Part shown: piece by piece, positions 52,095 through 63,998 of the stretch
Layout of the letters: each line of letters starts with the position of its first letter
How positions within the stretch are numbered: position 1 is the first letter of the stretch
Source of the DNA: Nematostella vectensis
Taxonomy: Eukaryota; Cnidaria; Anthozoa; Actiniaria; Edwardsiidae
NCBI RefSeq assembly: GCF_932526225.1
Contig: NC_064038.1
Span: 18,215,075 to 18,279,074, forward strand
Length of the DNA stretch: 64,000 bases
Direction of reading: 5' to 3'
Made by a program: the position numbers and the translations under genes
Notes under the pieces: model-generated
What the model saw: the letters and a program-made list of their open reading frames with translations, nothing else
What the model was told of the DNA's origin: nothing
Databases searched by the model: none

Positions 52095-52308
52095 GTCTAC
52101 GGCCATACCACTGAGAAAGCACCGGTTCTCGTCCGATCACCGTAGTTAAGCTCAGTAGGGCACGGTTAGTACTTGGATGTGTGACCGCCTGGGAATACCG
52201 TGTGCTGTAGGCATTTCCTTTTTGTCATCGAAGTACTCACAGGACTGTTATATAATATATATTTCTTACACAGTTCTGTCGTCTACGGCCATACCACTGA
52301 GAAAGCAC

Positions 52309-52339
<31 letters not shown>

Positions 52340-52494
52340 AGTAAGTCGCGGTTAGTACTTGGATGGGTGACCGCCTGGGAATACCGTGTGCTGTAGGCAT
52401 TTCCTTTTTGTCATCGAAGTACTCACAGGACTGTTAAATAATAGATAGATCTCACACAGTTCTATCGTCTACGGCCATACCACTTAGAAAGCAC

Positions 52495-52525
<31 letters not shown>

Positions 52526-52866
52526 AGTAGGGCGCGGTAAGTACTTGGATGGGTGACCGCTTCGGAATACCGTGTGCTGTAGACATTTCCTTTTTGTTAC
52601 CAAAGTACTCACAGGACTGTTATATAAAATCTATTTCTTACACAGTTCTGTCGTCTACGGCCATACCACTGAGAAAGCACCGGTTCTCGTCCGATCACCG
52701 TAGTTAAGCTCAGTAGGGCACGGTTAGTACTTGGATGGGTAACCGCCTGGGAATACCGTGTGCTGTAGGCATTTCCTTTTTGTTATCGAGGTACTCACAG
52801 GACTGTTATATAATAGATAGATCTTAAACTGTTCTAACGTCTACGGCCATACCACTGAGAAAGCAC

Positions 52867-52897
<31 letters not shown>

Positions 52898-53024
52898 AGT
52901 AGGGCGCGGTTAGTACTTGGATAGGTGACCGCCTGGGAATACCGTGTGCTGTAGGCATTTCCTTTTTGTCATCGAAGTACTCACAGGACTGTTATATAAT
53001 ATATATTTCTTACACAGTTCTGTC

Positions 53025-53052
53025 GTCTACGGCCATACCACTGAGAAAGCAC

Positions 53053-53083
<31 letters not shown>

Positions 53084-53143
53084 ATTAGGGCGCGGTAAGT
53101 ACTTGGATGGGTGACCGCTTCGGAATACCGTGTGCTGTAGGCA
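53025..53143 (+). rRNA. 5S rRNA chimera: class F start, class B end (unit 286; copy at unit 308)
   Basis: The gene has the F spacer and intact ACTGAG strand, then T61, A73, T95 and C97 as in a class B copy with CTCATT. The junction is between bases 19 and 61. The same chimera occurs at 57117-57235, one 22-unit duplication away. Confidence 0.87.
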
Positions 53144-53424
53144 TTTCCTTTTTGTTATCGAGGTACTGACAGGACTGTTATATAATAGATAGATGTTACA
53201 CAGTTCTATCGTTTACGGCCATACCACTGAGAAAGCACCAGTTCTCGTCCGATCACAGAACTTAAAGTCAGTATGGCACGGTTAGTACTTGGACGGGTGA
53301 CCGCCTGGGAATACCGTGTGCTGTAGGCATTTCCTTTTTGTTATCGAGGTACTCACAGGACTGTTATATAATAGATAGATCTTACACAGTTCTATCGTCT
53401 ACGGCCATACCACTTAGAAAGCAC

Positions 53425-53455
<31 letters not shown>

Positions 53456-53796
53456 ATTAGGGCGCGGTAAGTACTTGGATGGGTGACCGCTTCGGAATAC
53501 CGTGTGCTGTAGGCATTTCCTTTTTGTTATCGAGGTACTGACAGGACTGTTATATAATAGATAGATGTTACACAGTTCTATCGTTTACGGCCATACCACT
53601 GAGAAAGCACCAGTTCTCGTCCGATCACAGAACTTAAAGTCAGTATGGCACGGTTAGTACTTGGACGGGTGACCGCCTGGGAATACCGTGTGCTGTAGGC
53701 ATTTCCTTTTTGTTATCGAGGTACTCACAGGACTGTTATATAATAGATAGATCTTAAACAGTTCTATCGTCTACGGCCATACCACTGAGAAAGCAC

Positions 53797-53827
<31 letters not shown>

Positions 53828-53982
53828 AGTAGGGCGCGGTTAGTACTTGGATGGGTGACCGCCTGGGAATACCGTGTGCTGTAGGCATTTACTTTTTGTT
53901 TTCGAAGTACTAACAGGACTGTTATATAATAGATAGATCTTACACAGTTCTATCGTCTACGGCCATACCACTGAGAAAGCAC

Positions 53983-54013
<31 letters not shown>

Positions 54014-54168
54014 AGTAGGGCGCGGTTAGTACTTGGATGGGTGACCGCCTGGGAATACCGTGTGCTGTAGGCATTTCCTTTTTGTCATCGAAGTACTCAC
54101 AGGACTGTTAGATAATAGATAGATCTTACACAGTTCTATCGTCTACGGCCATACCACTTAGAAAGCAC

Positions 54169-54199
<31 letters not shown>

Positions 54200-54540
54200 A
54201 GTAGGGAGCGGTAAGTACTTGGATGGGTGACCGCTTCGGAATACCGTGTGCTGTAGGCATTTCCTTTTTGTTATCGAGGTACTGACAGGACTGTTATATA
54301 ATAGATAGATGTTACACAGTTCTATCGTTTACGGCCATACCACTGAGAAAGCACCAGTTCTCGTCCGAACACAGAACTTAAAGTCAGTAGGGCACGGTTA
54401 GTACTTGGACGGGTGACCGCCTGGGAATACCGTGTGCTGTAGGCATTTCCTTTTTGTTATCGAGGTACTCACAGGACCGTTATATAATAGATAGATCTTA
54501 AACAGTTCTATCGTCTATGGCCATACCACTGAGAAAGCAC

Positions 54541-54571
<31 letters not shown>

Positions 54572-54698
54572 AGTAGGGCGCGGTTAGTACTTGGATGGGT
54601 GACAGCCTGGGAATACCGTGTGCTGTAGGCATTTACTTTTTGTTTTCGAAGTACTAACAGGACTGTTATATAATAGATAGATCTTACACAGTTCTATC

Positions 54699-54726
54699 GT
54701 CTACGGCCATACCACTGAAAAAGCAC

Positions 54727-54757
<31 letters not shown>

Positions 54758-54817
54758 AGTAGGGCGCGGTAAGTACTTGGATGGGTGACCGCTTCGGAAT
54801 ACCGTGTGCTGTAGGCA
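54699..54817 (+). rRNA. 5S rRNA with intact base 19 and B-type 3' half (unit 295; copy at unit 321)
   Basis: Helix II strand reads ACTGAA followed by AAAGC (G21 to A), and the 3' half has A73, T95 and C97. The copy is at 59535-59653. It is a G-to-B recombinant with one private change. Confidence 0.85.
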
Positions 54818-54912
54818 TTTCCTTTTTGTTACCAAAGTACTCACAGGACTGTTATATAAAATCTATTTCTTACACATTTCTGTCGTCTACGGCCATACCA
54901 CTGAGAAAGCAC

Positions 54913-54943
<31 letters not shown>

Positions 54944-55098
54944 AGTAGGGCGCGGTTAGTACTTCGATGGGTGACCGCCTGGGAATACCGTGTGCTGTAG
55001 GCAATTCCTTTTTGTCATCGAAGTACTCACAGGACTGTTATATAATATATATTTCTTACACAGTTCTGTCGTCTACGGCCATACCACTGAGAAAGCAC

Positions 55099-55129
<31 letters not shown>

Positions 55130-55628
55130 AGTAGGGCGCGGTTAGTACTTGGATGGGTGACCGCCTGTGAATACCGTGTGCTGTAGGCATTTACTTTTTG
55201 TTTTCGAAGTACTAACATGACTGTTATATAATAGATAGATCTTACACAGTTCTATCGTCTACGGCCATACCACTGAGAAAGCACCGGTTCTCGTCCGATC
55301 ACTGAAGTTAAGCTCAGTAGGGCGCGGTTAGTACTTGGATGGGTGACCGCCTGGGAATACCGTGTGCTGTAGGCATTTCCTTTTTGTCATCGAAGTACTC
55401 ACAGGACTGTTATATAATATATATTTCTTACACAGTTCTGTCGTCTACGGCCATACCACTGAGAAAGCACCGGTTTTCGTCCGATCACCGAAGTTAAGCT
55501 CAGTAGGGCGCGGTTAGTACTTGGATGGGAGACCGCCTGGGAATACCGTGTGCTGTAGGCATTTCCTTTTTGTCATCGAACTACTCACAGGACTGTTATA
55601 TAATAGATAGATCTTACACAGTTCTATC

Positions 55629-55654
55629 GTCTACGGCCATACCACTTAGAAAGC

Positions 55655-55687
<33 letters not shown>

Positions 55688-55747
55688 AGTAGGGCGCGGT
55701 AAGTACTTGGATGGGTGACCTCTTCGGAATACCGTGTGCTGTACGCA
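55629..55747 (+). rRNA. 5S rRNA class B without a terminator (unit 300; copy at unit 326)
   Basis: This B copy also has C28 to A, G116 to C (a C-C mismatch in helix I) and GACCTCTTCGG in box C. The usual TTTTT after the gene is replaced by ATTTA, so no run of four or more T remains before the next gene's own terminator. The near-identical copy at 60465-60583 has one more change in the gene (ATATCACTT) and one in the spacer (AGTGACC). Confidence 0.87.
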
Positions 55748-55752
55748 TTTCC

Positions 55753-55757
55753 ATTTA
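55753..55757 (+). terminator. Lost terminator, ATTTA (unit 300; also unit 326 at 60589-60593)
   Basis: The T-run is reduced to three. The next run of at least four T on this strand is the terminator of unit 301 at 55939-55943, so transcription from unit 300 would be expected to read through a second 5S gene. Confidence 0.75.
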
Positions 55758-56186
55758 GTTACCAAAGTACTCACAGGACTGTTATATAAAATCTATTTCT
55801 TACACAGTTCTGTCGTCTACGGCCATACCACTGAGAAAGCACCGGTTCTCGTCCGATCACCGTAGTTAAGCTCAGTAGGGCACGGTTAGTACTTGGATGG
55901 GTGACCGCCTGGGAATACCGTGTGCTGTAGGCATTTCCTTTTTGTTATCGAGGTACTCACAGGACTTTTATATAATAGATAGATCTTAAACAGTTCTGTC
56001 GTCTACGACCATACCACTGAGAAAGCACCGGTTCTCGTCCGATCACCGAAGTAAAGCTCAGTAGGGCACGGTTAGTACTTGGATGGGTGACCGCCTGGGA
56101 ATACCGTGTGCTGTAGGCATTTCCTTTTTGTCATCGAAGTACTCACAGGACTGTTATATAATAGATAGATCTTACACAGTTCTATC

Positions 56187-56305
56187 GTCTACGGCCATAC
56201 CACTGAGAAAGCACCGGTTCTCGTCCGATCACCGTAGTTAAGCTCAGTAGGGCACGGTTAGTACTTGGATGTGTGACCGCCTGGGAATACCGTGTGCTGT
56301 AGGCA
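56187..56305 (+). rRNA. 5S rRNA chimera at a duplication junction (unit 303)
   Basis: The upstream spacer is the CTTACACAGTTCTATC type of B or G copies, while the body from base 49 on matches class C unit 281, including GATGTGTG in box C. The second copy of the 22-unit duplication begins inside this gene. Confidence 0.87.
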
Positions 56306-56400
56306 TTTCCTTTTTGTCATCGAAGTACTCACAGGACTGTTATATAATATATATTTCTTACACAGTTCTGTCGTCTACGGCCATACCACTGAGAAAGCAC

Positions 56401-56431
<31 letters not shown>

Positions 56432-56586
56432 AGTAAGTCGCGGTTAGTACTTGGATGGGTGACCGCCTGGGAATACCGTGTGCTGTAGGCATTTCCTTTT
56501 TGTCATCGAAGTACTCACAGGACTGTTAAATAATAGATAGATCTCACACAGTTCTATCGTCTACGGCCATACCACTTAGAAAGCAC

Positions 56587-56617
<31 letters not shown>

Positions 56618-56958
56618 AGTAGGGCGCGGTAAGTACTTGGATGGGTGACCGCTTCGGAATACCGTGTGCTGTAGACATTTCCTTTTTGTTACCAAAGTAC
56701 TCACAGGACTGTTATATAAAATCTATTTCTTACACAGTTCTGTCGTCTACGGCCATACCACTGAGAAAGCACCGTTTCTCGTCCGATCACCGTAGTTAAG
56801 CTCAGTAGGGCACGGTTAGTACTTGGATGGGTAACCGCCTGGGAATACCGTGTGCTGTAGGCATTTCCTTTTTGTTATCGAGGTACTCACAGGACTGTTA
56901 TATAATAGATAGATCTTAAACTGTTCTAACGTCTACGGCCATACCACTGAGAAAGCAC

Positions 56959-56989
<31 letters not shown>

Positions 56990-57144
56990 AGTAGGGCGCG
57001 GTTAGTACTTGGATAGGTGACCGCCTGGGAATACCGTGTGCTGTAGGCATTTCCTTTTTGTCATCGAAGTACTCACAGGACTGTTATATAATATATATTT
57101 CTTACACAGTTCTGTCGTCTACGGCCATACCACTGAGAAAGCAC

Positions 57145-57175
<31 letters not shown>

Positions 57176-57516
57176 ATTAGGGCGCGGTAAGTACTTGGAT
57201 GGGTGACCGCTTCGGAATACCGTGTGCTGTAGGCATTTCCTTTTTGTTATCGAGGTACTGACAGGACTGTTATATAATAGATAGATGTTACACAGTTCTA
57301 TCGTTTACGGCCATACCACTGAGAAAGCACCAGTTCTCGTCCGATCACAGAACTTAAAGTCAGTATGGCACGGTTAGTACTTGGACGGGTGACCGCCTGG
57401 GAATACCGTGTGCTGTAGGCATTTCCTTTTTGTTATCGAGGTACTCACAGGACTGTTATATAATAGATAGATCTTACACAGTTCTATCGTCTACGGCCAT
57501 ACCACTTAGAAAGCAC

Positions 57517-57547
<31 letters not shown>

Positions 57548-57888
57548 ATTAGGGCGCGGTAAGTACTTGGATGGGTGACCGCTTCGGAATACCGTGTGCT
57601 GTAGGCATTTCCTTTTTGTTATCGAGGTACTGACAGGACTGTTATATAATAGATAGATGTTACACAGTTCTATCGTTTACGGCCATACCACTGAGAAAGC
57701 ACCAGTTCTCGTCCGATCACAGAACTTAAAGTCAGTATGGCACGGTTAGTACTTGGACGGGTGACCGCCTGGGAATACCGTGTGCTGTAGGCATTTCCTT
57801 TTTGTTATCGAGGTACTCACAGGACTGTTATATAATAGATAGATCTTAAACAGTTCTATCGTCTACGGCCATACCACTGAGAAAGCAC

Positions 57889-57919
<31 letters not shown>

Positions 57920-58074
57920 AGTAGGGCGCGGTTAGTACTTGGATGGGTGACCGCCTGGGAATACCGTGTGCTGTAGGCATTTACTTTTTGTTTTCGAAGT
58001 ACTAACAGGACTGTTATATAATAGATAGATCTTACACAGTTCTATCGTCTACGGCCATACCACTGAGAAAGCAC

Positions 58075-58105
<31 letters not shown>

Positions 58106-58260
58106 AGTAGGGCGCGGTTAGTACTTGGATGGGTGACCGCCTGGGAATACCGTGTGCTGTAGGCATTTCCTTTTTGTCATCGAAGTACTCACAGGACTGT
58201 TAGATAATAGATAGATCTTACACAGTTCTATCGTCTACGGCCATACCACTTAGAAAGCAC

Positions 58261-58291
<31 letters not shown>

Positions 58292-58632
58292 AGTAGGGAG
58301 CGGTAAGTACTTGGATGGGTGACCGCTTCGGAATACCGTGTGCTGTAGGCATTTCCTTTTTGTTATCGAGGTACTGACAGGACTGTTATATAATAGATAG
58401 ATGTTACACAGTTCTATCGTTTACGGCCATACCACTGAGAAAGCACCAGTTCTCGTCCGATCACAGAACTTAAAGTCAGTAGGGCACGGTTAGTACTTGG
58501 ACGGGTGACCGCCTGGGAATACCGTGTGCTGTAGGCATTTCCTTTTTGTTATCGAGGTACTCACAGGACCGTTATATAATAGATAGATCTTAAACAGTTC
58601 TATCGTCTATGGCCATACCACTGAGAAAGCAC

Positions 58633-58663
<31 letters not shown>

Positions 58664-58818
58664 AGTAGGGCGCGGTTAGTACTTGGATGGGTGACAGCCT
58701 GGGAATACCGTGTGCTGTAGGCATTTACTTTTTGTTTTCGAAGTACTAACAGGACTGTTATATAATAGATAGATCTTACACAGTTCTATCGTCTACGGCC
58801 ATACCACTGAGAAAGCAC

Positions 58819-58849
<31 letters not shown>

Positions 58850-59004
58850 AGTAGGGCGCGGTTAGTACTTGGATGGGTGACCGCCTGGGAATACCGTGTG
58901 CTGTAGGCATTTCCTTTTTGTCATCGAAGTACTCACAGGACTGTTAGATAATAGATAGATCTTACACAGTTCTATCGTCTACGGCCATACCACTTAGAAA
59001 GCAC

Positions 59005-59035
<31 letters not shown>

Positions 59036-59376
59036 AGTAGGGAGCGGTAAGTACTTGGATGGGTGACCGCTTCGGAATACCGTGTGCTGTAGGCATTTCC
59101 TTTTTGTTATCGAGGTACTGACAGGACTGTTATATAATAGATAGATGTTACACAGTTCTATCGTTTACGGCCATACCACTGAGAAAGCACCAGTTCTCGT
59201 CCGATCACAGAACTTAAAGTCAGTAGGGCACGGTTAGTACTTGGACGGGTGACCGCCTGGGAATACCGTGTGCTGTAGGCATTTCCTTTTTGTTATCGAG
59301 GTACTCACAGGACCGTTATATAATAGATAGATCTTAAACAGTTCTATCGTCTATGGCCATACCACTGAGAAAGCAC

Positions 59377-59407
<31 letters not shown>

Positions 59408-59562
59408 AGTAGGGCGCGGTTAGTACTTGGATGGGTGACAGCCTGGGAATACCGTGTGCTGTAGGCATTTACTTTTTGTTTTCGAAGTACTAACAGGACT
59501 GTTATATAATAGATAGATCTTACACAGTTCTATCGTCTACGGCCATACCACTGAAAAAGCAC

Positions 59563-59593
<31 letters not shown>

Positions 59594-59748
59594 AGTAGGG
59601 CGCGGTAAGTACTTGGATGGGTGACCGCTTCGGAATACCGTGTGCTGTAGGCATTTCCTTTTTGTTACCAAAGTACTCACAGGACTGTTATATAAAATCT
59701 ATTTCTTACACATTTCTGTCGTCTACGGCCATACCACTGAGAAAGCAC

Positions 59749-59779
<31 letters not shown>

Positions 59780-59934
59780 AGTAGGGCGCGGTTAGTACTT
59801 CGATGGGTGACCGCCTGGGAATACCGTGTGCTGTAGGCAATTCCTTTTTGTCATCGAAGTACTCACAGGACTGTTATATAATATATATTTCTTACACAGT
59901 TCTGTCGTCTACGGCCATACCACTGAGAAAGCAC

Positions 59935-59965
<31 letters not shown>

Positions 59966-60306
59966 AGTAGGGCGCGGTTAGTACTTGGATGGGTGACCGC
60001 CTGTGAATACCGTGTGCTGTAGGCATTTACTTTTTGTTTTCGAAGTACTAACATGACTGTTATATAATAGATAGATCTTACACAGTTCTATCGTCTACGG
60101 CCATACCACTGAGAAAGCACCGGTTCTCGTCCGATCACTGAAGTTAAGCTCAGTAGGGCGCGGTTAGTACTTGGATGGGTGACCGCCTGGGAATACCGTG
60201 TGCTGTAGGCATTTCCTTTTTGTCATCGAAGTACTCACAGGACTGTTATATAATATATATTTCTTACACAGTTCTGTCGTCTACGGCCATACCACTGAGA
60301 AAGCAC

Positions 60307-60337
<31 letters not shown>

Positions 60338-60490
60338 AGTAGGGCGCGGTTAGTACTTGGATGGGAGACCGCCTGGGAATACCGTGTGCTGTAGGCATTT
60401 CCTTTTTGTCATCGAACTACTCACAGGACTGTTATATAATAGATAGATCTTACACAGTTCTATCGTCTACGGCCATATCACTTAGAAAGC

Positions 60491-60523
<33 letters not shown>

Positions 60524-60836
60524 AGTAGGGCGCGGTAAGTACTTGGATGGGTGACCTCTTCGGAATACCGTGTGCTGTACGCATTTCCATTTAGTGACCA
60601 AAGTACTCACAGGACTGTTATATAAAATCTATTTCTTACACAGTTCTGTCGTCTACGGCCATACCACTGAGAAAGCACCGGTTCTCGTCCGATCACCGTA
60701 GTTAAGCTCAGTAGGGCACGGTTAGTACTTGGATGGGTGACCGCCTGGGAATACCGTGTGCTGTAGGCATTTCCTTTTTGTTATCGAGGTACTCACAGGA
60801 CTGTTATATAATAGATAGATCTTACACAGTTCTATC

Positions 60837-60955
60837 GTCTACGGCCATACCACTTAGAAAGCACCAGTTCTCGTCCGATCACCGAAGTTAAGCTCAGTAG
60901 GGCGCGGTTAGTACTTGGATGGGTGACCGCCTGGGAATACCGTGTGCTGTAGGCA
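60837..60955 (+). rRNA. 5S rRNA hybrid of B start and G body (unit 328)
   Basis: It has T19 of class B, then A30 of class G, T73 and reference box C. The junction lies between bases 19 and 30. It stands where the second copy of the 22-unit duplication ends. Confidence 0.86.
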
Positions 60956-61050
60956 TTTCCTTTTTGTCATCGAAGTACTCACAGGACTGTTATATAATAT
61001 ATATTTCTTACACAGTTCTGTCGTCTACGGCCATACCACTGAGAAAGCAC

Positions 61051-61081
<31 letters not shown>

Positions 61082-61236
61082 AGTAGGGCGCGGTTAGTAC
61101 TTGGATGGGTGACCGCCTGGGAATACCGTGTGCTGTAGGCATTTCCTTTTTGTCATCGAAGTACTCACAGGACTGTTAAATGATAGATAGATCTCACACA
61201 GTTCTATCGTCTACGGCCATACCACTTAGAAAGCAC

Positions 61237-61267
<31 letters not shown>

Positions 61268-61608
61268 AGTAGGGCGCGGTAAGTACTTGGATGGGTGACC
61301 GCTTCGGAATACCGTGTGCTGTAGACATTTCCTTTTTGTTACCAAAGTACTCACAGGACTGTTATATAAAATCTATTTCTTACACAGTTCTGTCGTCTAC
61401 GGCCATACCACTGAGAAAGCACCGGTTCTCGTCCGATCACCGTAGTTAAGCTCAGTAGGGCACGGTTAGTACTTGGATGGGTGACCGCCTGGGAATACCG
61501 TGTGCTGTAGGCATTTCCTTTTTGTTATCGAGGTACTCACAGGACTGTTATATAATAGATAGATCTTAAACAGTTCTTTCGTCTACTACCATACCACTGA
61601 GAAAGCAC

Positions 61609-61639
<31 letters not shown>

Positions 61640-61794
61640 AGTAGGGCGCGGTTAGTAATTGGATGGGTGACCGCCTGGGAATACCGTGTGCTGTAGGCAT
61701 TTCCTTTTTGTCATCGAAGTACTCACAGGACTGTTATATAATATATATTTCTTACACAGTTCTGTCGTCTACGGCCATACCACTGAGAAAGCAC

Positions 61795-61825
<31 letters not shown>

Positions 61826-61978
61826 AGTAGGGCGCGGTTAGTACTTGGATGGGTGACCGCCTGGGAATACCGTGTGCTGTAGGCATTTCCTTTTTGTCAT
61901 CGAAGTACTCACAGGACTGTTATATAATAGATAGATCTTACACAGTTCTATCGTCTACGGCCATACCACTTAGAAAGC

Positions 61979-62011
<33 letters not shown>

Positions 62012-62538
62012 AGTAGGGCGCGGTAAGTACTTGGATGGGTGACCGCTTCGGAATACCGTGTGCTGTAGGCATTTCCTTTTAGTTACCAAAGTACTCACAG
62101 GACTGTTATATAAAATCTATTTCTTATACAGTTCTGTCGTCTACGGCCATACCACTGAGAAAGCACCGGTTCTCGTCCGATCACCGTAGTTAAGCTCAGT
62201 AGGGCACGGTTAGTACTTGGATGGGTGACCGCCTGGGAATACCGTGTGCTGTAGGCATTTCCTTTTTGTTATCGAGGTACTCACAGGACTGTTATATAAT
62301 AGATAGATCTTAAACAGTTCTGTCGTCTACGACCATACCACTGAGAAAGCACCTGTTCTCGTCCGATCACCGAAGTTAAGCTCAGTAGGGCGCGGTTAGT
62401 ACTTGGATGGGTGACCGCCTGGGAATACCGTGTGCTGTAGGCATTTCCTTTTTGTCATCGAAGTACGCACAGGACTGTTATATAATAGATAGATCTTACA
62501 CAGTTCTATCGTCTACGGCCATACCACTTAGAAAGCAC

Positions 62539-62569
<31 letters not shown>

Positions 62570-63282
62570 AGTAGGGCGCGGTAAGTACTTGGATGGGTGA
62601 CCGCTTCGGAATACCGTGTGCTGTAGGCATTTCCTTTTTGTTATCGAGGTACTGACAGGACTGTTATATAATAGATAGATGTTACACAGTTCTATCGTTT
62701 ACGGCCATACCACTGAGAAAGCACCAGTTCTCGTCCGATCACAGAACTTAAAGTCAGTAGGGCACGGTTAGTACTTGGACGGGTGACCGCCTGGGAATAC
62801 CGTGTGCTGTAGGCATTTCCTTTTTGTTATCGAGGTACTCACAGGACTGTTATATAATAGATAGATCTTAAACAGTTCTATCGTCTACGGCCATACCACT
62901 GAGAAAGCACGGGTTCTCGTCCGATCACTGAAGTTAAGCTCAGTAGGGCGCGGTTAGTACTTGGATGGGTGACCGACTGGGAATACCGTGTGCTGTAGGC
63001 ATTTCCTTTTTGTTTTCGAAGTACTAACAGGACTGTTATATAATAGATAGATCTTACACAGTTCTATCGTCTACGGCCATACCACTGAGAAAGCACCAGT
63101 TCTCGTCCGATCACCGAAGTTAAGCTCAGTAGGGCGCGGTTAGTACTTGGATGGGTGACCGCCTGGGAATACCGTGTGCTGTAGGCATTTCCTTTTTGTC
63201 ATCGAAGTACTCACAGGACTGTTATATAATATATATTTCTTACACAGTTCTGTCGTCTACGGCCATACCACTGAGAAAGCAC

Positions 63283-63313
<31 letters not shown>

Positions 63314-63468
63314 AGTAGGGCGCGGTTAGTACTTGGATGGGTGACCGCCTGGGAATACCGTGTGCTGTAGGCATTTCCTTTTTGTCATCGAAGTACTCAC
63401 AGGACTGTTAAATAATAGATAGATCTCACACAGTTCTATCGTCTACGGCCATACCACTTAGAAAGCAC

Positions 63469-63499
<31 letters not shown>

Positions 63500-63812
63500 A
63501 GTAGGGCGCGGTAAGTACTTGGATGGGTGACCGCTTCGGAATACCGTGTGCTGTAGACATTTCCTTTTTGTTACCAAAGTACTCACAGGACTGTTATATA
63601 AAATCTATTTCTTACACAGTTCTGTCGTCTACGGCCATACCACTGAGAAAGCACCGGTTCTCGTCCGATCACCGTAGTTAAGCTCAGTAGGGCACGGTTA
63701 GTACTTGGATGGGTGACCGCCTGGGAATACCGTGTGCTGTAGGCATTTCCTTTTTGTTATCGAGGTACTCACAGGACTGTTATATAATAGATAGATCTTA
63801 AACAGTTCTTTC

Positions 63813-63931
63813 GTCTACTACCATACCACTGAGAAAGCACCGGTTCTCGTCCGATCACCGAAGTTAAGCTGAGTAGGGCGCGGTTAGTAATTGGATGGGT
63901 GACCGCCTGGGAATACCGTGTGCTGTAGGCA
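63813..63931 (+). rRNA. 5S rRNA, last complete gene (unit 344, class A variant)
   Basis: Helix I has both base 7 (G to T) and base 8 (G to A) changed, helix II has C59 to G opposite an intact G19 (G-G mismatch), and loop E/helix IV has GTAATTGG. With three damaged stems it is probably non-functional, although its promoter boxes and TTTTT are present. Confidence 0.88.
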
Positions 63932-63998
63932 TTTCCTTTTTGTCATCGAAGTACTCACAGGACTGTTATATAATATATATTTCTTACACAGTTCTGTC

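Larger units (their letters stand above)
45957..53210 (+). rRNA. 5S block, units 248-286, F-B-C-A expansion
   Basis: Thirty-nine genes. Three D-led modules (units 248, 259, 268). The last is extended to 19 units by repeated F, B, C, A sets; units 273-276 and 277-280 are a 744-bp tandem copy sharing GGGTAACCG in C and TTGAATGGG in A. Units 252-257 match units 330-335, including the rare A variant with two changes in helix I (units 254 and 332). Confidence 0.93.
52095..60836 (+). repeat. Tandem duplication of 22 units (4,092 bp) with later 4-unit growth
   Basis: Units 281-294 recur as 303-316 at 4,092 bp and units 295-301 recur as 321-327 at 4,836 bp. The extra 744 bp is a repeat of the set G, B, D, E (units 313-316 copied as 317-320). 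Shared markers: GTAAGTCG (52341/56433), CTAACGTC before units 285 and 307, GGACCGTT (54477, 58569, 59313), CCTGTGAATA (55164/60000). A handful of single-base differences separate the copies, so it is older than the 39-unit duplication. Confidence 0.9.
53211..60836 (+). rRNA. 5S block, units 287-327, 22-unit duplication and its expansion
   Basis: Forty-one genes. Short D-led modules of 2 and 4 units (D, B, D; then D, E, G, B) occur twice because units 281-302 were copied to 303-328. The set G, B, D, E was then repeated once more (units 313-316 and 317-320). Units 300 and 326 have lost the terminator T-run. Confidence 0.93.
60837..63998 (+). rRNA. 5S block, units 328-344
   Basis: Seventeen genes. 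A hybrid (unit 328) leads into F, B, C, A, F, B, C, A, B, then D at 62697 begins a standard module D, E, G, F, B, C, A that runs off the window. Units 332 and 344 carry the A variant with base 7 also changed, and GTAATTGG in place of GTACTTGG. Confidence 0.93.

Noticed and set aside
55027-55218. Two near-identical 63-codon open frames on the minus strand (also 59863-60054)
   Set aside because: They are antisense to units 297 and 323, which are copies of one another through the 22-unit duplication. Similarity between them shows DNA duplication, not protein conservation.
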